Source of the DNA: CAVQBC01 sp963848415
Lineage (GTDB): Bacteria; Actinomycetota; Thermoleophilia; Solirubrobacterales; Solirubrobacteraceae
Assembly: GCA_963848415.1 (NCBI GenBank)
Contig: CAWKDN010000002.1
Coordinates: 372,001 to 436,000, forward strand
Direction: 5' to 3'
Length of the DNA stretch: 64,000 nucleotides
The translations under genes were made by a program, and so were the position numbers. Under the pieces are notes generated by a model that was not told where the DNA came from, did not search any database, and saw nothing but the letters and a program-made list of their open reading frames with translations. Below, piece after piece: positions 7,782-16,104 of this stretch (positions within the stretch are counted from its first letter, which is position 1; the number at the start of each line of letters is the position of its first letter).

Positions 7782-10733
7782 TCAGCCGGTGGCGAGCGCG
7801 TCGCGGATCAGCTGCACCGGGTGTCGCGCCCTCCACCCTGTCCCGTGAGCGATCTGCTGTCGGCAGGAGACGCCCGTCGCGGCGATCAGCGTCTCCGGGC
7901 CCTCCGCCCGCACCGCCGGGAACAGCCGCATCTCCCCGATCCGCATCGACAGGTCGTAGTGCTCGGCCTCGAAGCCGAACGAGCCGGCCATGCCGCAGCA
8001 GCCCGCGTCGAGCTCGACCACCTCTGACCCCGGGATCCGCCGCAGCAACTCGACCGTGGCCGCCGTGCCCGCCAGCGCCTTCTGGTGGCAGTGGCCGTGG
8101 AAGAGGATGCGCCGGCCGCTGACCGGGGCGCCCGGGTCGAGGCGCAGCGCGCCGTCGTCGAGCGCCTCGAGCAGGAGCTCCTCGACGAGCTTCGCCTGGC
8201 CGGCGACGGCCTCGGCGCGCGGGTCGCCCGGCAGGAGGCTGAGGTGCTCCTCGCGCAGCGTCAGCAGGCACGAGGGCTCACAGCCGACGATCGCCACGCC
8301 GCGCTCGGCGTCGGGCGCCAGCCGCTCGACCATGTCGGCCGCCATCCCCTTGGCCTGGTCGAGCAGGCCCTTGGAGATGCTCGCCCGCCCGCAGCAGCCG
8401 GCGCTCTCCAGGCGCACGCGGTGCCCGGCGGCCTCGAGCAGCTCGATCGCCGCGCGGCCGACTCCCGGCTCGGTGAAGGTGGTGAAGGAGTCGGCGAGGA
8501 AGACGACCTCGCCGCGGCTGCTCGCACCAGCGCGCGCCCGCCGGCGGTCCCAGCGCACGAGCGACTCGCGCGCGAAGCGCGGCAGCGGGCGCTCGCGCGC
8601 GATCCCGCCGTGGCGCTCGAGCAGACCGCGCAGCGGCGCCAGGCGCCCCGGCAGGTTCGACAGCGGCGCCGTCGCCGCGCCGAGCCGGTTGAGCGCCCGG
8701 ATGGCGCCGAACAGCCGCGACCGCAGCGGGACGCCGTGGATGTCCTGGTAGTGGGAGAGGAACTCGCTCTTCAGCGAGGCCATGTCGACGCTCAGCGGGC
8801 ACTCGCTCTTGCACGCCTTGCACTCCAGGCAGAGGTCGAGGATGCCGTGCAGCCGCTCGTCGCCCAGCGCCGCCTTCGGGTCGGGCTGGGAGAGCGCGTG
8901 CACGAGCGCGTTGGCGCGCCCGCGGGTGGCGTGCTCCTCCTCGCGCGTGACCATGTAGGACGGGCACATCACGCCGATGCCGGTCTTGCGGCAGGCGCCG
9001 ATCCGCTGGCAGCGGTCGGCGGCGCTGCGCATGCCGCCGTGGTCGCCGTGGTCGCCGAAGGAGAGCCGCGTCTGCAGCGGGACCGGCGCCGGCAGGGCGG
9101 GGTCGCGCAGGCGCTCGGTCATCGGGTCGGCGTCGACCATCACGCCCGGGTTCAGCCGGCCGTCGGGGTCGAAGAGGCGCTTGACCTCGCGCATCGCGTC
9201 GTAGAGCTCGTCGCCGAAGATGCGGCGGTTGAACTCGCTGCGCGCGCGCCCGTCGCCGTGCTCGGAGGAGTTGGTCCCCTCGAACTCGGCGACGAGCTCG
9301 ACGACCTCCTCGGCCACCGAGCGCATGGTCTCCACGGCGCCGGGCTCGGTCAGGTCGACGAACGGCCGGATGTGCAGGCAGCCGACCGAGCAGTGGCCGT
9401 AGAAGCCGGCGTCGAGCCCGTGGCGCTCGAGGATCGCGCGCAGCCGGCGGACGTAGTCGCCCAGGCGCTCGGGGGCCACCGCGGTGTCCTCGATGAAGGC
9501 CAGCGGCCGCCTGGCGCCGCTGCTGGCCGCCATCAGCAGCCCGAGGCCGGACTTGCGCACCTTGGTCAGCGCGTCCTGCTCGGCCGGGGTCTCGGCGCGC
9601 AGGACGTGGTAGCCGTGACCGTGCTCGCGCCACGCCGCTTCCAGCCGGTCGAGCTGCTCGCCCGCGGCGGCCGGCGTGTCGGCGAAGAAGGTCACGAACA
9701 GCAGCGCCTCGGGCTCGCCCTCGAGCACGCTCGCCAGCCGCCGGAACTCGAGCTTGCGTCGCGAGAGCTCGAGGATCTTGCCGTCGATCAGCTCCACCGC
9801 GGCCGGGTGCAGCGCGAGCGCGTCGTCGGTCGCCGCGATGGCGGCGTCGACCGAGTCGAAGTGCCCGACCGCGAACTGGCGCGCCTTTGGCAGCTCGACG
9901 AGGCCGACGGTCGCCTCGGTGATCGCCACCAGCGTGCCCTCCGAGCCGACGACAAGGCGGGCGAGGTCGAACGGGTCGCGCGCGAGCCGGTCGAGCCGGT
10001 AGCCGCCGGCCTGGCGCCAGTGGCGCGGGTAGTCCTCGGCGATCGCTCGCCGGTGGTCGGCGAGCAGCTGCGGCAGCCGGCGGTACAGCGTGCCCTCGAG
10101 CGTCGCCGCCTCCGCGCGGCGGGCGCGCTCGGCCTCGGCCACCGGGCCGAGCGTGGCGCGGCTGCCGTCGGAGAGGACCACCTCGAGCTCGTGCACGTGC
10201 TCGATCGTCGAGCCGTAGACGATCGAGTGGCTGCCCGAGGAGTTGTTGCCGATCATCCCGCCGATCGTGGCCCGGTTCGCGGTCGAGGTGTCCGGGCCGA
10301 AGCCCAGCCCGTGCGCGTGGGCCGCGCGGTTGAGGTCCTCCTGGACGACCCCCGGGCCGACGCGGACGCGCAGGCTGCGGGGATCAAGCTCGCGGATCGC
10401 GTTCATGTGGCGCGAGGTGTCCATGACGACCCCGCCGGCGCCGATCGTCTGCCCCGACAGGCTCGTGCCGGCGCCGCGAATGACGACCGGCACGCCGTGG
10501 CGGCCGGCCAGCTCGACGGTGGCGGCGACGTCCGCGGCGTCGCGCGGGAAGACGACCAGCAGCGGCTCGGCGGCGAACATGCTCGCGTCGGTCGCGAACA
10601 GGTGGCGCGAGTAGGCGTCGGCGGCCACCTCGCCGCGCAGCTCACGCCGCAGCGCGGCTTCCAGCGCGGCCGCTGACGGGTCGTGCGCGCCGGTGAGCGA
10701 ACGGGTGGTGTCGACCTCGAGACGTGCCGCCAA
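7782..10733 (-). CDS. Fused FAD/4Fe-4S/CCG-domain 2-hydroxyacid dehydrogenase
   Basis: A 983-residue fusion of a GlcD/DLD-type flavoprotein and a GlpC/GlcF-type iron-sulfur protein. Visible: the PCMH FAD domain (GAGTSLSGQTIG near residue 90, GGMIGNNSSGSHS near 155); the FAD-oxidase C domain with FYGHCSVGCLHIRPF and EHGDGRARSEF; two Fe-S clusters (CQRIGACRKTGIGVMCPS and CLECKACKSECPLS); and two cysteine-rich CCG motifs (SAGCCGRASISKG, DAGCCGMAGSFGFE). Such proteins oxidise D-lactate, D-2-hydroxyglutarate or glycolate and pass electrons to the membrane chain. The TTG start at 10733 has GGAGGAGGG upstream. It is the first gene of an operon with matC and matB. Confidence 0.85.
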   Translation of the reverse strand: MAARLEVDTTRSLTGAHDPSAAALEAALRRELRGEVAADAYSRHLFATDASMFAAEPLLVVFPRDAADVAATVELAGRHGVPVVIRGAGTSLSGQTIGAGGVVMDTSRHMNAIRELDPRSLRVRVGPGVVQEDLNRAAHAHGLGFGPDTSTANRATIGGMIGNNSSGSHSIVYGSTIEHVHELEVVLSDGSRATLGPVAEAERARRAEAATLEGTLYRRLPQLLADHRRAIAEDYPRHWRQAGGYRLDRLARDPFDLARLVVGSEGTLVAITEATVGLVELPKARQFAVGHFDSVDAAIAATDDALALHPAAVELIDGKILELSRRKLEFRRLASVLEGEPEALLFVTFFADTPAAAGEQLDRLEAAWREHGHGYHVLRAETPAEQDALTKVRKSGLGLLMAASSGARRPLAFIEDTAVAPERLGDYVRRLRAILERHGLDAGFYGHCSVGCLHIRPFVDLTEPGAVETMRSVAEEVVELVAEFEGTNSSEHGDGRARSEFNRRIFGDELYDAMREVKRLFDPDGRLNPGVMVDADPMTERLRDPALPAPVPLQTRLSFGDHGDHGGMRSAADRCQRIGACRKTGIGVMCPSYMVTREEEHATRGRANALVHALSQPDPKAALGDERLHGILDLCLECKACKSECPLSVDMASLKSEFLSHYQDIHGVPLRSRLFGAIRALNRLGAATAPLSNLPGRLAPLRGLLERHGGIARERPLPRFARESLVRWDRRRARAGASSRGEVVFLADSFTTFTEPGVGRAAIELLEAAGHRVRLESAGCCGRASISKGLLDQAKGMAADMVERLAPDAERGVAIVGCEPSCLLTLREEHLSLLPGDPRAEAVAGQAKLVEELLLEALDDGALRLDPGAPVSGRRILFHGHCHQKALAGTAATVELLRRIPGSEVVELDAGCCGMAGSFGFEAEHYDLSMRIGEMRLFPAVRAEGPETLIAATGVSCRQQIAHGTGWRARHPVQLIRDALATG

Positions 10734-10825
10734 AGTGGGGCCCTCCTCCCTCGGCGCGCTTACCCGACCGGCCGCTGGGATACACGCTACGCTGGCCCGC
10801 CTCGCACCCCGGCAGAGGAGGCGCC

Positions 10826-12061
10826 ATGAGCCCCGTGGCCCGCCGCAGCGGCCGCCACTTCCTGCAGATCCCTGGTCCCACGAACGTGCCGGATCGGGTC
10901 CTGCGGGCCATCGACGCGCCGACCATCGACCACCGCGGGCCGGACTTCGCCGCGCTCGGCCACGAAGTGCTCGAGGGGCTCGGGCGGATCTTCCAGACCA
11001 GCGGCCCCGTCGTCGTCTACCCGTCGTCGGGCACTGGCGCGTGGGAGGCGGCGCTGGTCAACACCCTCTCCCCCGGCGACCGCGTGCTCGCCTTCGAGAC
11101 CGGCCACTTCGCGACGCTGTGGCGCGCGATGGCCGAGCGGCTCGGTTTGGAGGTCGACTGGGTCCAAGGCGACTGGCGCCACGGCGCCGACCCCGAGGTC
11201 GTCCACGAGCGCCTCGCCGCCGACCCGGGCCACGCGATCCGGGCCGTGACCGTCGTGCACAACGAGACCTCCACGGGCGTCACGAGCCGGGTCGCCGAGG
11301 TCCGCGACGCGATCGACGCGGCCGGCCACCCCGCGCTGCTGCTGGTCGACACCATCTCCTCGCTCGGGTCGATCGACTACCGGCACGAGGACTGGGGTGT
11401 CGACGTCACCGTCGGCTGCTCGCAGAAGGGCCTGATGCTGCCGGCCGGCCTCGGCTTCAACGCGGTCAGCGACAAGGCGCTGGCGGCGGCCGAAAGCGCG
11501 CGGCTGCCCCGTTCCTACTGGGACTGGGCGCCGATCACCGAGGCCAACCGGGCGGGCTTCTGGCCCTACACCTCGGCCACGAACCTGCTCTACGGGCTCG
11601 CCGAGGCGATCGCGATGCTGCTCGAGGAGGGCCTGCCCGCCGTCTTCGCGCGTCACCAGCGCCACGCCGAGGCCACGCGCCGGGCGGTGCGAGGCTGGGG
11701 CCTCGAGGTCCTCTGCCTGGACGAGCGCGAGCACTCCGCCGCGCTGACCGCCGTGCTGATGCCCGACGGCCACGACGCCGACGAGCTGCGGCGCGTGATC
11801 CTCGAGCGCTTCGACATGTCGCTCGGCGCCGGGCTCGGGCAGCTGCGCGGCCGCGTCTTTCGCATCGGCCACCTCGGCGACTTCAACGACCTGATGCTGG
11901 CCGGGACGCTCGGCGGCGTCGAGATGGGCCTGCGGGTCGCCGGCGTGCCGTTCACCCCCGGCGGGACCGAGGCGGCGCTGGCGTATCTGGCGTCCGGCGC
12001 GCCCGCGGCCGAGGTGGACCCCGAGCCGGTGCGCGAGGCGGCGGCCGAGCCGGCGGCGTGA
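10826..12061 (+). CDS. Class V aminotransferase, serine-glyoxylate type
   Basis: A 411-residue PLP enzyme. LQIPGPTNVPDRVLRAID and SSGTGAWEAALVN open the fold. LLVDTISSLGSIDY holds the PLP-ring aspartate and VGCSQKGLMLPAGLGFNAVS holds the Schiff-base lysine. The SQKGLMLP context is typical of serine-glyoxylate/alanine-glyoxylate aminotransferases, which convert glyoxylate to glycine. The ATG at 10826 follows GAGGAGGCGCC. It faces the dehydrogenase operon across about 90 bases and starts a three-gene operon. A dehydrogenase making glyoxylate from glycolate would fit this neighbour, but that substrate is inferred. Confidence 0.85.
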   Translation: MSPVARRSGRHFLQIPGPTNVPDRVLRAIDAPTIDHRGPDFAALGHEVLEGLGRIFQTSGPVVVYPSSGTGAWEAALVNTLSPGDRVLAFETGHFATLWRAMAERLGLEVDWVQGDWRHGADPEVVHERLAADPGHAIRAVTVVHNETSTGVTSRVAEVRDAIDAAGHPALLLVDTISSLGSIDYRHEDWGVDVTVGCSQKGLMLPAGLGFNAVSDKALAAAESARLPRSYWDWAPITEANRAGFWPYTSATNLLYGLAEAIAMLLEEGLPAVFARHQRHAEATRRAVRGWGLEVLCLDEREHSAALTAVLMPDGHDADELRRVILERFDMSLGAGLGQLRGRVFRIGHLGDFNDLMLAGTLGGVEMGLRVAGVPFTPGGTEAALAYLASGAPAAEVDPEPVREAAAEPAA

Positions 12062-13260
12062 GCGACGGCGCCGCGCCCGCGCCGGGCGCGCTCGCCGGCC
12101 TGCGCGTGCTCGAGCTCACGCAGGTGATGGCCGGCCCGTTCTGCGGGCAGGTGCTGGCCGACCTCGGCGCCGACGTGATCAAGGTCGAGCCGCCCGGCAG
12201 CGGCGACCAGGCGCGCCACGCGATGGGCTTCACGATGAAGGGGGAGGACACGGCGGCGTTCCTGGCGGTCAACCGCAACAAGCGCAGCGTCGCGCTCGAC
12301 CTCAAGCAGGACGCCCACCGCGAGGCGCTCTACGCCCTGGTCGACGACGTCGACGTGCTGCTGGAGAACTACCGGCCGGGCGTCGCCGCCCGGCTCGGGG
12401 TCGATTACGAGACGCTGCGCGAGCGCAACCCGCGGCTGATCCACGCCAGCATCTCGGGCTTCGGGCAGACCGGCCCCTACGCCCAGCGGCCAGGCTTCGA
12501 CCTGATCGCCCAGGGCCTGGCCGGCGTGATGAGCGTGACCGGCGAGCCGGGCGGCGAGCCCGTGAAGTCCGGCATCCCGATCGGCGATCTGTCGGCCGGG
12601 CTGTTCTGCGCCGTGGCGATCCTGGCGGCGGTGGTCGCGCGCGAGCGCACGGGGCGCGGGCAGCAGATCGACACGTCGCTGTTCGAGGGCGCGCTGGCGC
12701 TGTCGATCTGGGAGACCGCCGAGCTGTGGGCGACGGGGCGGATCCCGCAGGCGCTCGGCTCCGCGCATCGGCTGACCGCCCCCTACCAGGCGCTGCGCAC
12801 CCGCGACGGGCACGTGACCGTCGGCGGCAACAACCAGCGGCTGTGGGAGAGGCTGTGCGCGACACTCGGCCGCGAGGACCTCGTCGCCGACGAGCGCTTC
12901 GCCACCAACGCGGCCCGGATGGAGCACCGTCCGGCGCTGGTCTCAGAGCTCGAGGCGGCGCTCGCCGCGCGCGACACGGACGAGTGGGTGCAGGCGCTGC
13001 TGGAGGCCGGAGTGCCATGCGGGGCGATCCACGACTACGGCCAGGTGGTCGCCGACCCGCACACGCTGGCGCGCGAGATGGTCGTCGAGGTCGAGCACCC
13101 GGTCGAGGGCGTGGTGCGGGCGCTCGGCGTGCCCGTGAAGCTCTCGGAGACCCCCGGCGCGGTGCGCCGCCCGGCGCCGCTGCTGGGCGAGCACACCGCC
13201 GAGGTGCTGCGCGAGGCCGGGGTCCCGGACGCCACGATCGCGGCGGTGAGCGGCGCGTGA
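12058..13260 (+). CDS. Family III (CaiB/BaiF) CoA-transferase
   Basis: A 400-residue protein. LRVLELTQVMAGPFCGQVLA, ADVIKVEPPGSGD, NRNKRSVALDL, ISGFGQTGPYAQRPGFDLIA and the SGIPIGDLSAGLF segment (with the catalytic-aspartate position) are the full family III signature. These enzymes move CoA between carboxylic acids through aspartyl-CoA anhydride intermediates (formyl-CoA:oxalate, succinyl-CoA:citramalate and others). The GTG start overlaps the aminotransferase stop (GTGA) and its own stop overlaps the next start the same way. Substrates cannot be deduced from sequence alone. Confidence 0.85.
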   Translation: MSDGAAPAPGALAGLRVLELTQVMAGPFCGQVLADLGADVIKVEPPGSGDQARHAMGFTMKGEDTAAFLAVNRNKRSVALDLKQDAHREALYALVDDVDVLLENYRPGVAARLGVDYETLRERNPRLIHASISGFGQTGPYAQRPGFDLIAQGLAGVMSVTGEPGGEPVKSGIPIGDLSAGLFCAVAILAAVVARERTGRGQQIDTSLFEGALALSIWETAELWATGRIPQALGSAHRLTAPYQALRTRDGHVTVGGNNQRLWERLCATLGREDLVADERFATNAARMEHRPALVSELEAALAARDTDEWVQALLEAGVPCGAIHDYGQVVADPHTLAREMVVEVEHPVEGVVRALGVPVKLSETPGAVRRPAPLLGEHTAEVLREAGVPDATIAAVSGA

Positions 13261-14021
13261 GCCTGGGCTACGAGCGCCGCGGCACGGTCGCGTGGGTGAC
13301 CTTCGACCGGCCCGAGGCACGCAACGCGATGACCTTCGACATGTACGAGGCGCTCTTCGAGCGCTGCGTGGCGGTCGACGCCGACGACGAGGTGCGCGTG
13401 CTGGCGCTGCGCGGAGCGGGCGGCAAGGCGTTCGTGGCCGGCACCGACATCGCCCAGTTCCGCGGCTTCAGCGGCGAGGACGGCCTGCGCTACGAGGCGA
13501 CGATCGACCGCATCGTCGGCCAGCTGGAGCGGGTGGCCAAGCCGACCGTCGCGATGGTCGAGGGCTTCGCGGTGGGCGGCGGCCTGGCGCTGGCGGCCGC
13601 CTGCGACCTGCGCGTCTGCACGGAGGACGCGCGTTTCGGCATGCCCATCGCCCGCACGCTCGGCAACTGCCTCTCGATCGAGAACTACGCCCGGCTGGCC
13701 GCGCTGCTGGGCGAGTCGCGGCTCAAGCGGCTCGTGTTCACCGCGCGCCCGATGGACGCGCAGGAGGCGCTCGCGTGCGGCTTCGTCACCGAGGTCAGCG
13801 AGGCCGGCTCGATCGAGGCGCGCACGAGTGAGCTGTGCGAGACGCTCGCCGGCCACGCGCCGCTGACGCTGCGCGCGACCAAGGAGGCGCTGCGGCGGCT
13901 GCGCGCGGCCGAGCTGCCAGGCGACGAGGACCTGATCCGCGCGGCGTACGGCAGCGAGGACTTCGCGGGCGCGGTCGAGGCGTTCTTGGCCAAGCGCCCG
14001 CCGCAGTGGCACGGGCGCTAG
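13257..14021 (+). CDS. Crotonase-fold (enoyl-CoA hydratase family) protein with altered active site
   Basis: A 254-residue protein. VAWVTFDRPEARNAM, the oxyanion/CoA loop FVAGTDIAQFRG and VEGFAVGGGLALAAACDLRV identify the crotonase fold. Compared with classical hydratases (GGGCELA and FGQPE) the two catalytic glutamates are replaced: GGGLALA has Ala and FGMPIAR has Ile. Hydration by the usual mechanism is therefore unlikely; isomerase, decarboxylase, thioesterase or other crotonase chemistry is possible. The start is GTG at 13257 overlapping the CoA-transferase stop. Its stop shares a CTAG with the convergent vapC. Confidence 0.8.
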   Translation: MSLGYERRGTVAWVTFDRPEARNAMTFDMYEALFERCVAVDADDEVRVLALRGAGGKAFVAGTDIAQFRGFSGEDGLRYEATIDRIVGQLERVAKPTVAMVEGFAVGGGLALAAACDLRVCTEDARFGMPIARTLGNCLSIENYARLAALLGESRLKRLVFTARPMDAQEALACGFVTEVSEAGSIEARTSELCETLAGHAPLTLRATKEALRRLRAAELPGDEDLIRAAYGSEDFAGAVEAFLAKRPPQWHGR

Positions 14022-14401
14022 TTCCTGACGACGGTGACCGGGCAGCGGACGCCCGCGGCCCCCGCGAGGCGGCGGTCTGCGGTGAGCAGCGCGCAGTCGA
14101 GCAGCTCGGCCAGGGCGACGTAGCCGGCGTCATATGCGGACAGGTTGTCGCGCAGCTCCCAGACCCGGTCGAGCATCGCGTGGACCGGGTAGCGGGTCAG
14201 GCCGAGCCGGCGCCAGACGTCGAGGGCGCGCCAGCCGGCCTCCGGGCTCAAGCGCTGCGTCCTGACCTGCCTGCGCAGCCCGTTCGCGACCTCGGAGTCG
14301 ATCAGGTGGGGCGCATGGGCACGCTCGGTGGCGAGCGCCGCGCGCGCGGCGCCGTCGTTCAAGACCGCCGACAGCGCCGCGGACGCGTCGAGCACGATCA
14401 T
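14018..14401 (-). CDS. vapC: VapC-family PIN-domain ribonuclease toxin
   Basis: A 127-residue PIN domain. The acidic active-site set is present: D in MIVLDASA, E in LIDSEVANGL, D in SAYDAGYVALAE and D in CALLTADRRL. VapC toxins cleave tRNA or rRNA with Mg2+. The ATG overlaps the antitoxin stop as ATGA. The 3' end overlaps the crotonase gene at CTAG. The tightly coupled antitoxin upstream makes a functional pair likely. Confidence 0.85.
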   Translation of the reverse strand: MIVLDASAALSAVLNDGAARAALATERAHAPHLIDSEVANGLRRQVRTQRLSPEAGWRALDVWRRLGLTRYPVHAMLDRVWELRDNLSAYDAGYVALAELLDCALLTADRRLAGAAGVRCPVTVVRN

Positions 14402-14619
14402 CGCGCGTCGCGGTCCGCCTCGAGGCCGGCGACGAGGTTCGCGCTGTCGATTCCGTGGTCGGGCAGCGCACCGAGCAGCTTCGGGTTGTCGGCCCGGCGC
14501 GTCACCTCGGCCAGCTCGCGGATCGCAGCCGCGCTCACCGAGGTCGCCTCGCGGTCCGCGATGGTCTCCAGGCGGCTGATCACCTCGTCGGGCACGTTGC
14601 GGAGGTAGAGCGTCTTCAT
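14398..14619 (-). CDS. vapB: VapB/FitA-type ribbon-helix-helix antitoxin
   Basis: A 73-residue antitoxin beginning MKTLYLRNVPDEVISRLETI, the classic FitA-like strand and first helix. SVSAAAIRELAEVTRR forms the second helix, followed by a short tail for toxin binding. The ATG at 14619 is chosen because the RHH strand starts there; the alternative at 14637 adds only six residues. An 8-bp palindrome lies immediately upstream. It represses its own promoter and neutralises VapC, as known for the family. Confidence 0.8.
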   Translation of the reverse strand: MKTLYLRNVPDEVISRLETIADREATSVSAAAIRELAEVTRRADNPKLLGALPDHGIDSANLVAGLEADRDAR

Positions 14620-14628
14620 GTTGCAGAA

Positions 14629-14636
14629 TGCTAGCA
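14629..14636. promoter_or_regulatory. Palindrome upstream of vapB, candidate autoregulatory site
   Basis: TGCTAGCA is a perfect 8-bp palindrome 10 bases before the vapB ATG. It sits within a wider TTGC...GCAA repeat (14621-14637) in an AT-richer pocket. VapB-type proteins bind such sites; function is inferred from position. Confidence 0.35.
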
Positions 14637-14685
14637 ATCTGTTCGCAAGGAGCGAGTAGGCCGCGATCGCCTACCGTGCGTCGAG

Positions 14686-15150
14686 ATGGCCTCCCAGAGC
14701 GCCGGCATCCTGCTCTACCGCGGCGAAGGCGCCGGGCTCGAGGTGCTCCTCGTCCACCCCGGCGGGCCGTTCTGGGCGCGCAAGGACCTCGGCGCCTGGT
14801 CGATCCCCAAGGGCGAGCCCGACCCCGGCGAGGACCCGCTGGCCTGCGCCCGACGGGAGTTCGAGGAAGAGCTCGGGTCGGCGCTGCCGGCCGACGCGGA
14901 GCCGGCCGCGCTCGGCGAGGTCCGCCAGCGCGGCGGCAAGGTCGTGACCGCCTGGGCGGTCGCGGGCGACCTCGACGCCGCCGGCATCCGCAGCTCGACC
15001 TTCACGCTGGAGTGGCCGCCGCGGTCGGGGAAGATGCAGGAGTTCCCCGAGGTCGACCGGGCCGCCTGGTTCGACTTTGAGGAGGCGTCCCGGCGGATCA
15101 ACCCGGCTCAGGCCGCGTTGCTCGAGCGACTGCGCGACCGGCTCCCCTAA
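14686..15150 (+). CDS. Nudix hydrolase
   Basis: A 154-residue protein. It begins with QSAGILLYRGEGAGLEVLLV and the Nudix box is complete: GEPDPGEDPLACARREFEEELG (shown in parts: GEPDPGED, then ARREFEEELG). FWARKDLGAWSIPKGE precedes the box, and MQEFPEVDRAAWFDFEEA follows. Proteins of this layout hydrolyse diadenosine polyphosphates, capped RNA or oxidised nucleotides. The ATG at 14686 is the only reasonable start. It is convergent with the next gene, with a 33-base gap. Confidence 0.85.
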   Translation: MASQSAGILLYRGEGAGLEVLLVHPGGPFWARKDLGAWSIPKGEPDPGEDPLACARREFEEELGSALPADAEPAALGEVRQRGGKVVTAWAVAGDLDAAGIRSSTFTLEWPPRSGKMQEFPEVDRAAWFDFEEASRRINPAQAALLERLRDRLP

Positions 15151-15183
15151 CCCGAAGGCGGTCTGGCCGGTCGGCCCGCCATC

Positions 15184-16050
15184 TCAACCTCGGTCGGGGC
15201 GAGTCGCCACCGCGCACAGCGCGACCCCGGGAAGCTCGAAGCCCTCCCCGCTCGCGAAGGGCAAGAGTGCGTTCTCGGCGTCCGCCCGCGTGGTGGCGAG
15301 GTCGGGCTCGGAGAGCCCCTGCACAGCGAGCCCCAGTGGCCCGGAGGTGTCGGCGACGATCGCGAGGTACTCGTCGGCGCCGGCCACCGCGAAGTGCACC
15401 GGCACCTCCTCGGTGCGTACGTGGTCGAAGCCGGCTTCGTCGAGCAGCGCGGAGGTGCGCAGGGCGCTCGCCAGGCTGAAGGCCCCGGGAGCCGGCGGGG
15501 GCTCGAGCGGCGGGATCAGGCCACGCCGGCCGAGGCTGGACCCGGCGATCAAGAAGAACGGGTTGCGCTCGGGCGCGCTCCACACCGCCAGCGCCACCCG
15601 CCCGGCGGGCCGCAGGACCCTGTGGGTCTCGCGCAGCGCCAAGAGGGGGTCGGGCATCAGCATGTACGCGAACCGGCACAGCACCCCGTCCACGGTGTCC
15701 GCGTCGAGCTCGATCTGCTCGGCGTCGAGCAGCTGGTACTCGACGTTGTCCACCCCGAGCGCGGCGCCGCGGCGGCGAGCCGCGTCCAGCATCGACGGTG
15801 AGAAGTCGCTCGTCACCAGCCGGCCGTGCTCGCCGATCATCGCGGCCGCGCCGAAGCCGGTGTCGCCGGTGCCGGCGGCGAGCTCGAGCACGGTGTCACC
15901 CGCCGCCGCCCCGAGCTCCGAGAGCATCCACTCCCGCACCCGCGGGACGCTGGCTTCCACGAACGCGCGGCGGCGCTCCCAGGTCGGCGCGATCGCCTCG
16001 GCGATCTCGTAGTGCTCTCTGCGCAGCTCGTCGAGCGCGTCGGCGGTCAT
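15184..16050 (-). CDS. SAM-dependent class I methyltransferase (paralogue of the gene at 51.3-52.2 kb)
   Basis: A 288-residue protein. GDTVLELAAGTGDTGFGAAA is SAM motif I, TSDFSPSMLDAARR motif II, LDAEQIELDADTVDGVLCRF motif III/IV and LRETHRVLRPAGRVALAVWS the post-motif helix-strand. The protein aligns throughout with the product of 51313-52185; both end in a GxELPGVA block. The HD-GYP/LuxR gene lies 54 bases upstream on the same strand, so the two are probably co-transcribed. The methyl acceptor is unknown, probably a small molecule as for UbiE-like proteins. Confidence 0.8.
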   Translation of the reverse strand: MTADALDELRREHYEIAEAIAPTWERRRAFVEASVPRVREWMLSELGAAAGDTVLELAAGTGDTGFGAAAMIGEHGRLVTSDFSPSMLDAARRRGAALGVDNVEYQLLDAEQIELDADTVDGVLCRFAYMLMPDPLLALRETHRVLRPAGRVALAVWSAPERNPFFLIAGSSLGRRGLIPPLEPPPAPGAFSLASALRTSALLDEAGFDHVRTEEVPVHFAVAGADEYLAIVADTSGPLGLAVQGLSEPDLATTRADAENALLPFASGEGFELPGVALCAVATRPDRG

Positions 16051-16104
16051 CGTGTCCTCCTCCGCTTGTGCGGTTCGTGCCCGGCCTGGCGGGCTCGACG
16101 GACG

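Noticed and set aside
6368..8122. Plus-strand open frame of 584 codons, Asp/Arg/His-rich
   Set aside because: Antisense to matC; low-complexity composition (RDDEDADADE-type) produced by complementary hydrophobic codons.
8085..10676. Plus-strand open frame of 863 codons
   Set aside because: It is antisense to the FAD/Fe-S dehydrogenase, which has complete motifs. The translation is Arg/Ala/Gln-rich without domains, as expected for a shadow in very GC-rich DNA.
15151..15183. Terminator between Nudix and methyltransferase genes
   Set aside because: Only short, interrupted pairing (GGCGG with CCGCC); not stronger than background in this composition.
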